A DNA stretch of 52,205 bases from an uncultured Legionella sp. GTDB taxonomy: Bacteria > Pseudomonadota > Gammaproteobacteria > Legionellales > Legionellaceae. The notes under the pieces were generated by a model. That model did no database searches and was not told the origin of the DNA. It was given only the letters and a program-made list of their open reading frames with translations. The DNA is taken from assembly GCA_945952115.1 (NCBI GenBank), contig CAMFHA010000007.1, positions 1 to 52,205 on the forward strand, in the 5' to 3' direction. Shown here piece after piece: positions 39,444-49,506 of the stretch (its first letter is position 1; each line of letters begins with the position of its first letter). Both the position numbers and the translations under genes were made by a program.

Positions 39444-40445
39444 ATGAAAGAAAATATTTCGTTGATGTTTGATACTTGTCTTTTAAATTTAGCGGTTAGT
39501 GATTCTACCCAAGGTTCAATAGAATCCCTCGCCATGAAAACACTAATTGAACAAATTATGAATAGCTCTCTATTCAAAATAGACATACCTGCTATTACTT
39601 TATCTGAAGTAGTCGGTCGTTCCACGAAAATTAAAAAGATTATTGATTCTCGTGCTTCTGGTTGGGCATTAAATATTTGGAATGAAGATAAAAAACCAAC
39701 TATTTCAATAAATATGCTCAAACTTATAATACAGAATAATAAATTTAAAATTTTACCATCTGCAATAGATAGTAGTGATATTGAACCACAATGGTTAGAA
39801 ATAAAAACATTGCTTCAAAAGAATAAAGAGTCCATGAAAATAAACAGCACGAATACTGATAAAATTAGTATAAAGCAAAAGATTTTTAATATTTTCGAAA
39901 AACGATTCCCTGAAATTCAAAATATGTTCAAACTTAATCCGTTAGATATCACAGAATGGATGGAGCATAATTTAGAAGAAAAACACGTATTAAGAAAGCC
40001 TGATAGTCAAATCAAAATTTTACAGGCCTTAAAAACAACACCATCTCATATAGCCTCAAAAAGAGATAAGACTATTATCACTAAAATTGAAAGAAGTGCG
40101 CGTACTCATGGATTTATGCAAGAACCTTCTTTAAAAAATTTCTTTTTTTCAGGCAAAGAGCGTTTTGACTTGGGAGATTACCTTATGGTAAGAGAGGCTC
40201 AACGACAAAAGTCTATTCTGATTACAACTAATTCAGCATTGAAAAAACAGCTTAAAAACCCTTATTTATATAAGCAGTTTAAGGACGTTTTAGTATTAGT
40301 AATTGGTAAAGATTTTAAAAATATAGATGAGCTAAAAGCGCATTTTGATAAACATAGGGCAGTGGGAGTTGCCGAGGACAACTTAATGGCAGCGCGTCCG
40401 ACCGAAGAAAGAGGGCGACGAGAACCTGGATTTTCCTTAATCTAA
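39444..40445 (+). CDS. Hypothetical 333-aa protein with PIN-like features
   Basis: MFDTCLLNLAV near N-terminus, ITLSEVVGRS, and GDYLMVREAQRQKSILITTNSALKKQL near C-terminus. Confidence 0.5.
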   Translation: MKENISLMFDTCLLNLAVSDSTQGSIESLAMKTLIEQIMNSSLFKIDIPAITLSEVVGRSTKIKKIIDSRASGWALNIWNEDKKPTISINMLKLIIQNNKFKILPSAIDSSDIEPQWLEIKTLLQKNKESMKINSTNTDKISIKQKIFNIFEKRFPEIQNMFKLNPLDITEWMEHNLEEKHVLRKPDSQIKILQALKTTPSHIASKRDKTIITKIERSARTHGFMQEPSLKNFFFSGKERFDLGDYLMVREAQRQKSILITTNSALKKQLKNPYLYKQFKDVLVLVIGKDFKNIDELKAHFDKHRAVGVAEDNLMAARPTEERGRREPGFSLI

Positions 40446-40477
40446 AGTTAGATTGCTTTAAGATTGATCTGGTTGAA

Positions 40478-41059
40478 TTATCCTTCAGATGAAATAAAGT
40501 TATATTTTTGCAAAGCCAATAATAAAATACTTCCATCAAATAAGGTAAAATAAATAGGAAGAATAATAGTTTCGATAGAGGAGGCTGCGCTTACAGCAAT
40601 ACTTAATATACTGGCTAAGAAAAATAATAACCAAAAGGTGATATCTTCACTTTCAGGATGATTCCATACTTTTTTATAAGTTGGGACAGCTCCAATAAAA
40701 TGAGCAAGAAGACTAATAACCAAGTTAACTAAAGGAAGATCTGAAATAACCCACACGAGGCCACTTATACACAGCAAAATAAGACAAATATATTCTAATT
40801 GACCGACTGCTCTTGTTCCTTTAAAAATACTAATCAGACACATTCCCATGTTGCCGAATAATAAAATTCCTCCGAGTAAGATAGATGAGGTACTACTATG
40901 GCTTAATAATACGCCAGCAAAACTATTGATCGATAATAAAACCCAAATAACTCGACTAAATAGACTGGGTTTATATTTATTTTGTAACATTTTTAATATG
41001 CCTAGGGCATAAGAGGATATCCCCAAGAGGGTAATGAGAGAATATAAGAATAAAGTCAT
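40478..41059 (-). CDS. Multi-spanning membrane protein, 193 aa
   Basis: Six or so hydrophobic segments; no family recognised. Confidence 0.6.
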   Translation of the reverse strand: MTLFLYSLITLLGISSYALGILKMLQNKYKPSLFSRVIWVLLSINSFAGVLLSHSSTSSILLGGILLFGNMGMCLISIFKGTRAVGQLEYICLILLCISGLVWVISDLPLVNLVISLLAHFIGAVPTYKKVWNHPESEDITFWLLFFLASILSIAVSAASSIETIILPIYFTLFDGSILLLALQKYNFISSEG

Positions 41060-41143
41060 GATTGTTTTCTTAGTTTAAGGCCATTATGCTCTTTCTATTA
41101 TTTGTTTAAATTGTACAAAATGCTAAAAATAAATCAATATTGA

Positions 41144-41291
41144 GTGCAATTTTAAGTGCGGTTTTTCTATAGACACGTCATCCAGAGCGTAGCGAAAGAT
41201 CTCCATCAAGTAGTATTAAGCAGCAATCAGGAGATCCTTCGCTACGCTCTGGATGACGAAAAGCGAAGAAAAACCGCACTTAAAATCGCAC
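41144..41291. repeat. Nested palindrome, 148 bp
   Basis: Outer GTGCAATTTTAAGTGCGGTTTTTCT / AGAAAAACCGCACTTAAAATCGCAC; inner CGTCATCCAGAGCGTAGCGAAAGATCTCC / GGAGATCCTTCGCTACGCTCTGGATGACG. Confidence 0.85.
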
Positions 41292-41395
41292 TTCGTTTGG
41301 TATTTATGTTTGACAAATTATCTTAAACCCGATATTGACATTGACAAATCTTACCGCTAGTATTTTGCCATTGCTTTCTACTAAGTGATTTTTAA

Positions 41396-41662
41396 ATGAC
41401 CTCTAAATTACGGCATTTCGCTCAATCCACAATCAATTTTTTTACTTCACCTGCTACCAAAGCAGTAGCATCTGCTGTTGCAACTAAAGCAATAGAGACT
41501 ACAAAAAACCATCCTTTTTTGGTGGGATCTTTAACTGCCTATGCAGGATATTTCTTTATGCATGAGTCACCTAATGCTCGTCTTTTGCGTGAGATGAGTG
41601 AATTAAGAAAAGAAATAGGCGAATTAAAAGAAGAAGTAAGATCAAACAATAAGGCTTTATAA
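41396..41662 (+). CDS. Small 88-aa hypothetical protein
   Basis: Possible short TM plus charged C-terminal helix. Confidence 0.5.
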   Translation: MTSKLRHFAQSTINFFTSPATKAVASAVATKAIETTKNHPFLVGSLTAYAGYFFMHESPNARLLREMSELRKEIGELKEEVRSNNKAL

Positions 41663-41699
41663 AGAAGAAAAGAGAGCTTACGACGTTATAGCGATTTCT

Positions 41700-41718
41700 C
41701 CCTCCGCAAAGCGGAGGG
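41700..41718. terminator. GC-rich hairpin CCCTCCGC-AAA-GCGGAGGG
   Basis: 8-bp perfect arms; lies between convergent genes; no strong T-tract. Confidence 0.55.
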
Positions 41719-41756
41719 CTCTTGAATCTATGTCAGAGTGTGAATCTAGAATTAGA

Positions 41757-42155
41757 TTAACATCCAGTCCCTGACATCAAAACAGCAGAAGAAAGTAGAT
41801 CAGAAGTTAGTGGATAAGTTTTACCAGCTACCACATCAACCCAATTAGTCAATAACTTAGGTTTATTATCAGCATTCCATACAATGATGCGAAAATATTT
41901 AGCATCCTGTGGTAGGTTTAATTGGTTTTCTCCTTTTTTAGAAAGCATTATAAAAGTATTTGAATCAATACTTGTGTTTTTAAAAGTACTTTTATTGGCT
42001 TTTTGAACGGCCTCAGCTGAATCTACCCATTGTACAGTAATTGAGCCTGGTTGTTTTTTCTCGGGATAGTTTGTCTGGTTGTTAATAGTAATTTGATCAG
42101 CCAAAGCTGTAGAACTAATAAACCATAAACTTAAATAAATGATGATATTTTTCAT
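41757..42155 (-). CDS. Small secreted hypothetical protein, 132 aa
   Basis: Signal peptide IIIYLSLWFISSTALA; same strand and adjacent to acetamidase gene. Confidence 0.6.
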   Translation of the reverse strand: MKNIIIYLSLWFISSTALADQITINNQTNYPEKKQPGSITVQWVDSAEAVQKANKSTFKNTSIDSNTFIMLSKKGENQLNLPQDAKYFRIIVWNADNKPKLLTNWVDVVAGKTYPLTSDLLSSAVLMSGTGC

Positions 42156-42168
42156 AGTTCACCTGTAG

Positions 42169-43371
42169 TTATTGAATAATTTTGCCTTCTTGAGGAACAC
42201 AAGGAGCATTTTCATCTATTTTTGGTGTCATTAAAGGAAATTTGCCATCAGCACTTAATGTAGTCATTTTGCCTAAATTTTTGAAACTTGCTTTAGGAAT
42301 ATGAACAGCAACGTTTTTAATTACATTGACTGCTTCTGGAATTTCAAAATTACCTACCATACTTAAAAATTGATAGCTTTCTTGAGGGGTAAAGCCTTGT
42401 GTACGCACTAAAAAATCAATTGCATTTTTTGAAGCAAGTTGCATGGCTTCAAAAAGATTTTCGTGCAGACCAATTATTATCCATTCATCAGAATTTTCTA
42501 CAATAGGCCAAGTAAATAAGTTAGAGCCATTACGTTTTGTTTTATCAAAAACGCCTTCGGCTTTTAAGTCTTTTCTAACTATAAATTGCAGAGTAATTCC
42601 TTCATAAGAAGTTTCTAATGCTGTAACATCAATTTCTCCATTGCTTTGCATGGCATGAGAGTCACCCGTCCAAACTAAGGCACCTTTTTGGAAAACAGGT
42701 AGATAAAGAATCGAACCTACTTGCAATTCCGGTTGATCTAAATTACCTCCAAAAGGCCCAGGAGGAACTGAATTAAATTGTCCTGAAGCGGGTTGACCCA
42801 TATGTTTTTCTAAATTGACAGGCCAACCTTCCGGCCAATCATTTGGTGGTGCTACAGCAATAATTCCTGGGAAAGGTTTTAAATGCAGACATAATCCTTT
42901 CGTAAACTCTGTAGTATTATGTTCTTTATCATATTTAAAATACATTATTTGTGGTTTTGTGAACTCAGATAAAATTCCTTGTGTAGGGCTCAGAAAGTTG
43001 TAACCAAAATCTTTTAATTTGATATCTAAAATTCTTATTTCAAGCACATCGCCAGGTTCAGCTCCTTCAACATAAACTGGGCCAGTTAAACTGTGCATTC
43101 CTCGACTATTTTGGATATCGTATTTTGTATAAAATTGAGCAAGTTCGGCTGGAGTAGTTTTATTAAATACCATTTCTTTTAAACAACTATTCCATGTTTC
43201 TAAAGAAACTGAATCTCCAGAATGAACTTTTACCGCAGGTTTTTTGTCTAAACTAAAAAGACCTAGTGTTACTGTATCGTCTGTTGCAGGAACTTTAAAA
43301 GTCTCTGCTGATGCAGTGGTGCTCGCTAATAAAGACATTAATAGAAAATTTTGAATTTTATTTTTCAGCAT
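42169..43371 (-). CDS. Acetamidase/formamidase family protein with signal peptide
   Basis: LTGPVYVEGAEPGDVLEIRILDI, GDSHAMQSNGEIDVTALETSYEG. Confidence 0.92.
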   Translation of the reverse strand: MLKNKIQNFLLMSLLASTTASAETFKVPATDDTVTLGLFSLDKKPAVKVHSGDSVSLETWNSCLKEMVFNKTTPAELAQFYTKYDIQNSRGMHSLTGPVYVEGAEPGDVLEIRILDIKLKDFGYNFLSPTQGILSEFTKPQIMYFKYDKEHNTTEFTKGLCLHLKPFPGIIAVAPPNDWPEGWPVNLEKHMGQPASGQFNSVPPGPFGGNLDQPELQVGSILYLPVFQKGALVWTGDSHAMQSNGEIDVTALETSYEGITLQFIVRKDLKAEGVFDKTKRNGSNLFTWPIVENSDEWIIIGLHENLFEAMQLASKNAIDFLVRTQGFTPQESYQFLSMVGNFEIPEAVNVIKNVAVHIPKASFKNLGKMTTLSADGKFPLMTPKIDENAPCVPQEGKIIQ

Positions 43372-43459
43372 TTTGCGTCCTTGAAAATGGCTAATAAATA
43401 GGAAGTCCCTTAATAGGTTTAATCCAATTTGGATTTAAATTCAAGTTGTTATCTATTAA

Positions 43460-43623
43460 TATACCCATTCTACCTGAAGATCTTGGTTTTTCGCTATCGC
43501 TTTTTGCGCCTGCGGAATTTAAAAAAGCTCGCAATAGGGCAGGCTATTACTCGCTTTTTTAAATTCCGCAGGTGCAAAAATCAAGTCGCGAAAAAACCAA
43601 GATCTTCAGGTAGAATGGGTATA
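43460..43623. repeat. Nested palindrome B, 164 bp
   Basis: Outer arms TATACCCATTCTACCTGAAGATCTTGGTTTTTCGC / GCGAAAAAACCAAGATCTTCAGGTAGAATGGGTATA; inner arms GCGCCTGCGGAATTTAAAAAAG / CTTTTTTAAATTCCGCAGGTGC. Confidence 0.88.
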
Positions 43624-43697
43624 AACCTAGAAAAAGCAGATATTTATTTCGATTAGCTTATGCTAGAGTAAATGATGCTTCTATTTATAGAATTATC

Positions 43698-45008
43698 ATG
43701 CATCTTTTTATTATTACCATCATTTCTTATTTCTTCTCTTTATTTTATACGAGCAATTTATTTGCTGAAACCACAGAAACGAAGCAAGAAATGAATGAGC
43801 GCTCAAGTATTAGTTCCAATCCAGGTGCAGTGAATGTAGGGACGGGTTCTGGAATATTACAAAAATACATAGAAAAAAAATTAGGAATTCAAGATGATCA
43901 TGGTGTTTCTCTTCAAGGAGCATGGATTGGTGATCTTAATACTTTATTTGGCGGTGGAATTCCTTATTCTCAAGATTTTACTAAAAATAGTGTTGGCTTA
44001 GTTGATTTAACTATTGAAATGGAGCGTTTCAATGGTTGGAAGGGCGGATTATTTAATGCTCAGTTTTTACAAGAAAATGCTCAAAATACCAATGGTCCGG
44101 CAGGAGTAATACAAGGGTTTAACTCTTTGCCTGATGTTCCACCTTATAATCGTTCAGAGCTTTATACTCTTTGGTATCGCCAATCTTTATTTGATGATAC
44201 TTTTTTTATTCGTCTTGGTAAAACTATTACAACATTAGATTTTAATAATGTGGTGAAGCCAGTACCACTAAGTAAAGATAATCCGAATATTCCTGCAGTA
44301 ACAGGATTAATTTACACTCCGATATTTATTAATCCCGCTGTAGATGGATTAATGCCTGGATATACCAATACAGCTTATGGTTTAACTGCAAGCTACACAC
44401 CGAATAAATCCTGGTATCTTTCTTATGGTGTTTATGATGGAAATTTAGCCAGCGGTAAACAAACGGGTTTAACAGGCCCTACTTTTAATGGAAATTACTT
44501 TCAAGTAGCAGAAATAGGTAGTGCCTGGTTGTTAGGTAAAGAGCAGAAGCCAGGAACAGTAGGGGTTGGTTTATGGCATCAAACAGGTTTGATACAACAA
44601 CAATCTTTAAGTGAACGAGGAGCTACAGGTACTTATTTGTTTGGTTCTCAACGCTTATGGTATAAACATCCTGGATTTGATGTAAGCGGAGTCTCTGGAT
44701 TTTATCAATATGGGATTTCTAATTCAGATGTACTGCCTATGACTAAATCAGTAGGTGGTGGCTTAACCGCTTTTGGTTTGGTACCTCATCGTTTAGAAGA
44801 TTCTTTGGGTGCTGGCGTGTCTTTAGCATGGTTAAACCAGCGCATTACCTCTCGCAAAACAGAGTTAATGTACCAAGTATATTACCAGGCTCAAGTATTT
44901 AAATTTCTTTATCTTGAACCCGTCTTGTCTTATATTCCAACACCTGGTCAAAGTGAACAATTGCGACCTACTACAGCAGGTACTTTAAGAGCGATTATTT
45001 TGGTGTAA
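43698..45008 (+). CDS. OprB-like carbohydrate-selective porin
   Basis: Signal peptide; LWYRQSLFDDTFFIRLGKTITTLDFNN, LEPVLSYIPTPGQSEQ. Confidence 0.85.
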   Translation: MHLFIITIISYFFSLFYTSNLFAETTETKQEMNERSSISSNPGAVNVGTGSGILQKYIEKKLGIQDDHGVSLQGAWIGDLNTLFGGGIPYSQDFTKNSVGLVDLTIEMERFNGWKGGLFNAQFLQENAQNTNGPAGVIQGFNSLPDVPPYNRSELYTLWYRQSLFDDTFFIRLGKTITTLDFNNVVKPVPLSKDNPNIPAVTGLIYTPIFINPAVDGLMPGYTNTAYGLTASYTPNKSWYLSYGVYDGNLASGKQTGLTGPTFNGNYFQVAEIGSAWLLGKEQKPGTVGVGLWHQTGLIQQQSLSERGATGTYLFGSQRLWYKHPGFDVSGVSGFYQYGISNSDVLPMTKSVGGGLTAFGLVPHRLEDSLGAGVSLAWLNQRITSRKTELMYQVYYQAQVFKFLYLEPVLSYIPTPGQSEQLRPTTAGTLRAIILV

Positions 45009-45009
45009 A

Positions 45010-45963
45010 TTATGCAAGGCTAATTGCTAATAAGTATACTTGATCATTATTAGGTAAAATAATATTTTTGACCGTTTTTGTAGGATCTAGGGCTATAGTA
45101 TATCCATAAAGTTTATAAGAACCAGCCTCTGCACTACCACTTGGACAGTCATTACGATAAGCCATATTTTTTACTATTGAATTTGAAGGCGTAGAACTAG
45201 CCCAGTCATCTAAACTAATGGTGCTAACAGTTGTAGAATTATCTGTATAAGTAACAGTAAATGATTGATTGGGTTGATCACCATTTACTCCAGTACCAAC
45301 AAAATTCAATTTAGAAAAATATCCATGAGGCAAAGAAATCGCTGTAGATGAGATGCTATGACCACTGGCTTGTATAGCATTAAACTGTGTATTGTTATTA
45401 CTTGATTGGAGTGCCATGAGCGTTCCATTATATATTATAGGCGTGCTAGATAGCAGATTTTGCGAATAGGAGGCTCCACCATCCAGACTATAAGTGCAGC
45501 TAAAAGATTCATTATCTACTGTTTGTCCAAAATTGCTAAAATAAGCTTGCAGATTAACTGCTACTTGAGTGCTGGTAGGGGATACAGTAAAAACGAAGGG
45601 GCTAGTATTACTTACTGGAAATAGACAATATCCATTACTATAAGGAGTGCATGTAGGTTGGGGTTTAAAAATTGGCCCAGGAGAGGACAATACATAGCCA
45701 GGAGTTAGTATTTTAATACCTGCATTGGGGTAATTATGATTTGCTATTAAAGTCCGTACTATAAAACTTAAACTCTTAGCGTTATAGTCTTGACAGGATA
45801 CTGGGCCTATGCCATTAAGACATAAGCGTATTGCAATATTAGCACTAGTTCTGCTAGCTCCATTAGTTGATGTAACAGAAAACATAGGAGCACTGTTTGC
45901 TATAAGAGTTTGACTAAAAAAAAGGTAAAAAGCAAAACTTAGCCATTTGATGAAATTGAGCAT
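45010..45963 (-). CDS. Secreted hypothetical protein sharing its N-terminal module with 29099-29950
   Basis: IRLCLNGIGPVSCQDYNAKSLSFIVRTLIANHNYPNAGIKILTPGY. Confidence 0.65.
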   Translation of the reverse strand: MLNFIKWLSFAFYLFFSQTLIANSAPMFSVTSTNGASRTSANIAIRLCLNGIGPVSCQDYNAKSLSFIVRTLIANHNYPNAGIKILTPGYVLSSPGPIFKPQPTCTPYSNGYCLFPVSNTSPFVFTVSPTSTQVAVNLQAYFSNFGQTVDNESFSCTYSLDGGASYSQNLLSSTPIIYNGTLMALQSSNNNTQFNAIQASGHSISSTAISLPHGYFSKLNFVGTGVNGDQPNQSFTVTYTDNSTTVSTISLDDWASSTPSNSIVKNMAYRNDCPSGSAEAGSYKLYGYTIALDPTKTVKNIILPNNDQVYLLAISLA

Positions 45964-45978
45964 AGAATGTCCCTGATT

Positions 45979-46698
45979 TTAAACAGTTATAGAGCACATA
46001 AGCGCATTGGCAAAATCACTTCCCGTGTTAAGCGTATTAATTACTTGACTATTGACTGTATTAAAGTTGCCTTGTCCAAGATAAAAGAACTTATAACCAC
46101 ATTCTAAGGGCGCTTGACCAAAGAAATTTTTGTATTTGACGCCTATTCCTGCCATAGCACTAAATGTTGTTGTGGTGTGGCTTGAAAAAATATAATCTGG
46201 AACGGTTATTCCATCTAAAGAATATTCTTGAAAGTCATTAGCAAACATAAAGTTGGGGCCAATTCCTACATCGATAGTTACTGCATACTGTGGTGATTTT
46301 AAATCTAAAGAAGATTTTACTACAGCCAGTACAGGAACGTGACTTAGATGATAACCATAGGCTAAGTTAGTGAATAAATCTTCTTGAGTTACAGTGCCAT
46401 TTACGGCAGTTTTTCCCAAATAAAATGCATTAATTCCATAATTAAAATTAAATTTTTCTTTTTGGAAGCCATCAACAAAATAGCTTACTCCAACTAAACC
46501 ATTACTATCTTGGCGCTTAGTTACGCTAAAATTATCTCCAATTAAATCTTGAATATTAATATGTTGTGCTTGTCCTTGACTGCTCCAATAACCACCAAGT
46601 TGTAGACTAGTCTTCCCTCCAGTAAGGTTATAAGAAAAAACAGGGTTAATAGCAAGTAATAAAGTAGTAACAGTCATTGTTTTTATATATTTATCCAT
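45979..46698 (-). CDS. Putative outer-membrane beta-barrel protein, 239 aa
   Basis: Signal peptide, alternating amphipathic strands, ends ALMCSITV. Confidence 0.55.
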   Translation of the reverse strand: MDKYIKTMTVTTLLLAINPVFSYNLTGGKTSLQLGGYWSSQGQAQHINIQDLIGDNFSVTKRQDSNGLVGVSYFVDGFQKEKFNFNYGINAFYLGKTAVNGTVTQEDLFTNLAYGYHLSHVPVLAVVKSSLDLKSPQYAVTIDVGIGPNFMFANDFQEYSLDGITVPDYIFSSHTTTTFSAMAGIGVKYKNFFGQAPLECGYKFFYLGQGNFNTVNSQVINTLNTGSDFANALMCSITV

Positions 46699-46815
46699 AA
46701 ATAAAAGTTCTCTTTTTTAGAAAATACATGGTGTAATTTTCAACTCTATCTGGACATCAGAATAAAGTCAAATCAGTTATTGAGTAGTTTTAATCTCACT
46801 TATTGAGCATAAAGA

Positions 46816-48345
46816 TTATTTAAAATCTTTTAATCGCAATGATTGTTTAATAGTCCAAAAATTTTCCCAAGGATCTTTTTTTAAATTGCTAAGACGCTTA
46901 GGTAAGGTTTTAATGGTATAGGTGTTATCCTTAATATTAGGACTTAATTCATTCCAATCTAATGGGACTGAAATTGGCGCATGAGGTCGCGCCCGAGTTG
47001 AATAAGCGCTGATTGCAGTTGCAGCACGTTGATTTCGTAAATAATCAATAAATATTTTGCCCTTACGCTTAGCTTTGCTCATAGTCCCGATGTATTCATC
47101 TGGTTTGAATTGCTCTAAAAACTGAACGAAGATATGGGTGAACTCTTTTACCTCTTCCCAACCATATTCAGGTACAATGGGAATGACTACATGTAGTCCT
47201 TTACCTCCCGTGGTTTTTACAAAGGAAGTTAGATGATATTGAGAAAGATGGTTCTTTATCTCTTGAGCGGCTTTTACTAGCTTTGACCAAGAAACATCCG
47301 GTGCGGGATCTAAATCAATAGTAAGCATATCGGGTTGTTCAAGATGCTTTATTGTGCTTCCCCAGGGATGAATTTCTAGCACGTTCATTTGCACCAAGCT
47401 TAATAAACCTTGTTTATCATTTAAATAAATGTAGTGCTCTTTATTTTGAGAATCTTCAATAGCATGAAGAGCTTTTGCTGTCGTTTTATTATAGTGGCGC
47501 TGATAAAAACATTGATTATAATTAGTAGGACAGCGTACTAAAGTTAAAGGTCTTAATGCTAAATAGGGAAGAATATATTCACTAATCTGTTCATAGTAAT
47601 ATAATATCTCTTGTTTACTAATATTATCTTCTGGATAAAGAATTTTATCAGGATGAGTAATAATAAAAGTAGATCTTGTTTGAGTTTTAGAAAGTTCTTC
47701 TTTTTTTATTTCTTTTAATGGAGTTTCAAATTCACACACTAGCTCATTGGTTGTAACTTCTTTTGCGTTGGAATTGTGCCCGATATGAGTATAATAATCT
47801 GCTAATTCTTCTATAGTGTAGTTGGTTTTGATGCTTTTTGTTAATGCATTAGTGATGTCATACTCTGCTTGTTTTTTTGCATATTTATCTTGATGTTTAA
47901 TTAAAAACCAATGGTTTTCATCTTTAAAGCGAATCAAATCCCAGCGACCATTTAATTTTTCTGCATGAAGATTAAAACGTAAATGACCTTTTTTATACGC
48001 ATTGTAAGGATCTTCATCCAATGATTCCCAGGTACCTTTATCCCATAACATGACCGTGCCACTACCATATTGTCCTTTAGGAATAATTCCTTCAAAAAAA
48101 CCATATTCGATGGGATGATCTTCAACCTGTATTGCTAGACGTTTAATTTGCGGATCAAGACTTGGTCCTTTCGGAACAGCCCAGCTTTTTAATATCCCTC
48201 TCAATTCAAGACGAAAATCATAATGTAAATGACTTGCGGCATGTTTTTGAATAACAAATAAGCGAGCGCATTGGATACCAGTATCACCTTTAGGTTCAGG
48301 TGTTTTGGAACAATTTCTTTTTTTATAATATTGATTTAGATCCAT
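46816..48345 (-). CDS. LigD-like protein: phosphoesterase plus polymerase/primase domains, no ligase domain
   Basis: FVIQKHAASHLHYDFRLELRGILKSWAVPKGPSLDP (PE); TIDLDPAPDVSW, KTTGGKGLHVVIP, DYLRNQRAATAISAYSTRARP (POL). Confidence 0.92.
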   Translation of the reverse strand: MDLNQYYKKRNCSKTPEPKGDTGIQCARLFVIQKHAASHLHYDFRLELRGILKSWAVPKGPSLDPQIKRLAIQVEDHPIEYGFFEGIIPKGQYGSGTVMLWDKGTWESLDEDPYNAYKKGHLRFNLHAEKLNGRWDLIRFKDENHWFLIKHQDKYAKKQAEYDITNALTKSIKTNYTIEELADYYTHIGHNSNAKEVTTNELVCEFETPLKEIKKEELSKTQTRSTFIITHPDKILYPEDNISKQEILYYYEQISEYILPYLALRPLTLVRCPTNYNQCFYQRHYNKTTAKALHAIEDSQNKEHYIYLNDKQGLLSLVQMNVLEIHPWGSTIKHLEQPDMLTIDLDPAPDVSWSKLVKAAQEIKNHLSQYHLTSFVKTTGGKGLHVVIPIVPEYGWEEVKEFTHIFVQFLEQFKPDEYIGTMSKAKRKGKIFIDYLRNQRAATAISAYSTRARPHAPISVPLDWNELSPNIKDNTYTIKTLPKRLSNLKKDPWENFWTIKQSLRLKDFK

Positions 48346-48372
48346 AGTATTTTGAATAATCTATTTCTAGTA

Positions 48373-49152
48373 TTATTGCTCTAAAAATTGCTTAATATAA
48401 AGTTTAGCTTGAGTATTATTCATAATAAAAGTATGAGTACTATTCACGACGTAAGGCTCTGCTGCTCCTTCTAATCGTGCAGAGGCTGGAGGGACTTTAG
48501 CATCATAGCGACCCGCAATAATTGCAATTTTAATTTTGGGTATAGGCACTTTATGAACATAAGAATTTTGATCGGAACTAAGCTCTGTTAAGGGTTTAAC
48601 GAAATAAGAAATCATAGGAAAAAATTGAGTAGAAAATTTGGCTAATGCTGAGCCTTGGTTAGGAGGAGCTAGCATGATGAGCCCCGCAATCTTTTTTAAG
48701 TCCTCTGGAGGTAGCTGAGCTAAAGCATCGCGAGCAATAATACCTCCTAGACTGTGAGTAATAAGATAGGTTTTGGTATTGGAATGAGTCTTTAGAAATT
48801 GTTTTAAGTATTGGTTTAATAAAATCCCATGTTCATGAATAGATCCTCTGGCAGAAGGATAATCATAGGAATACACTGAGTAACCTTGTTTTTTTAAATA
48901 AGAGCTTAAGAAAAACATACTAGCAGGAGTTCGCATTAGCCCATGAACTAATATAATCACTTTTTGTTCTTTCATATCTTGGAGGTGATTAATAGAATTT
49001 GCTCTACCACTATTAAATAAACTAGCGATCAAAAAAAAGACTAGAAAAACACTGCTAATAATTTGTTTTTTATAGAAATAAACGGTGTTCATCTTCTTTT
49101 CCTGCTTAAGGTATATTTTATATATAGAATTCGTTATGATTACAACAACCAA
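48373..49152 (-). CDS. Secreted alpha/beta hydrolase (lipase-like)
   Basis: VIILVHGLMRTPASM, LITHSLGGIIARDAL. Confidence 0.85.
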   Translation of the reverse strand: MVVVIITNSIYKIYLKQEKKMNTVYFYKKQIISSVFLVFFLIASLFNSGRANSINHLQDMKEQKVIILVHGLMRTPASMFFLSSYLKKQGYSVYSYDYPSARGSIHEHGILLNQYLKQFLKTHSNTKTYLITHSLGGIIARDALAQLPPEDLKKIAGLIMLAPPNQGSALAKFSTQFFPMISYFVKPLTELSSDQNSYVHKVPIPKIKIAIIAGRYDAKVPPASARLEGAAEPYVVNSTHTFIMNNTQAKLYIKQFLEQ

Positions 49153-49179
49153 ACTTATCTAAAATAAAAAGAGTTTATT

Positions 49180-49401
49180 ATGAAAAAACTAATTCTAATA
49201 ATAGTACTACTTCCTTTACAAGTGTTTGCTGAAGATGTGACCAATCCTAATGTACTTGCGAGCAATAATAGTAATTGTTCAAGCCTACTTAATCCTGGAG
49301 AAAGAAAAGATTGTCTTAATACGGAAAAGAAAAGAGAAGCAAAACAAAATTTCAAAAATTTCCAAGAGAATATGCAATCTGCTTATAAAGAAGATTTTTA
49401 A
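49180..49401 (+). CDS. Small secreted protein, 73 aa
   Basis: Signal peptide MKKLILIIVLLPLQVFA; two Cys in the mature part. Confidence 0.55.
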   Translation: MKKLILIIVLLPLQVFAEDVTNPNVLASNNSNCSSLLNPGERKDCLNTEKKREAKQNFKNFQENMQSAYKEDF

Positions 49402-49506
49402 TTCAATAAATCGCTCTAATAAATTAATAATTCATACAAAATGATCTCTTTATGGTCTATAAATAAATTGAATAGCTGCATTTAATTTGATTCAAGGAGA
49501 GATATA

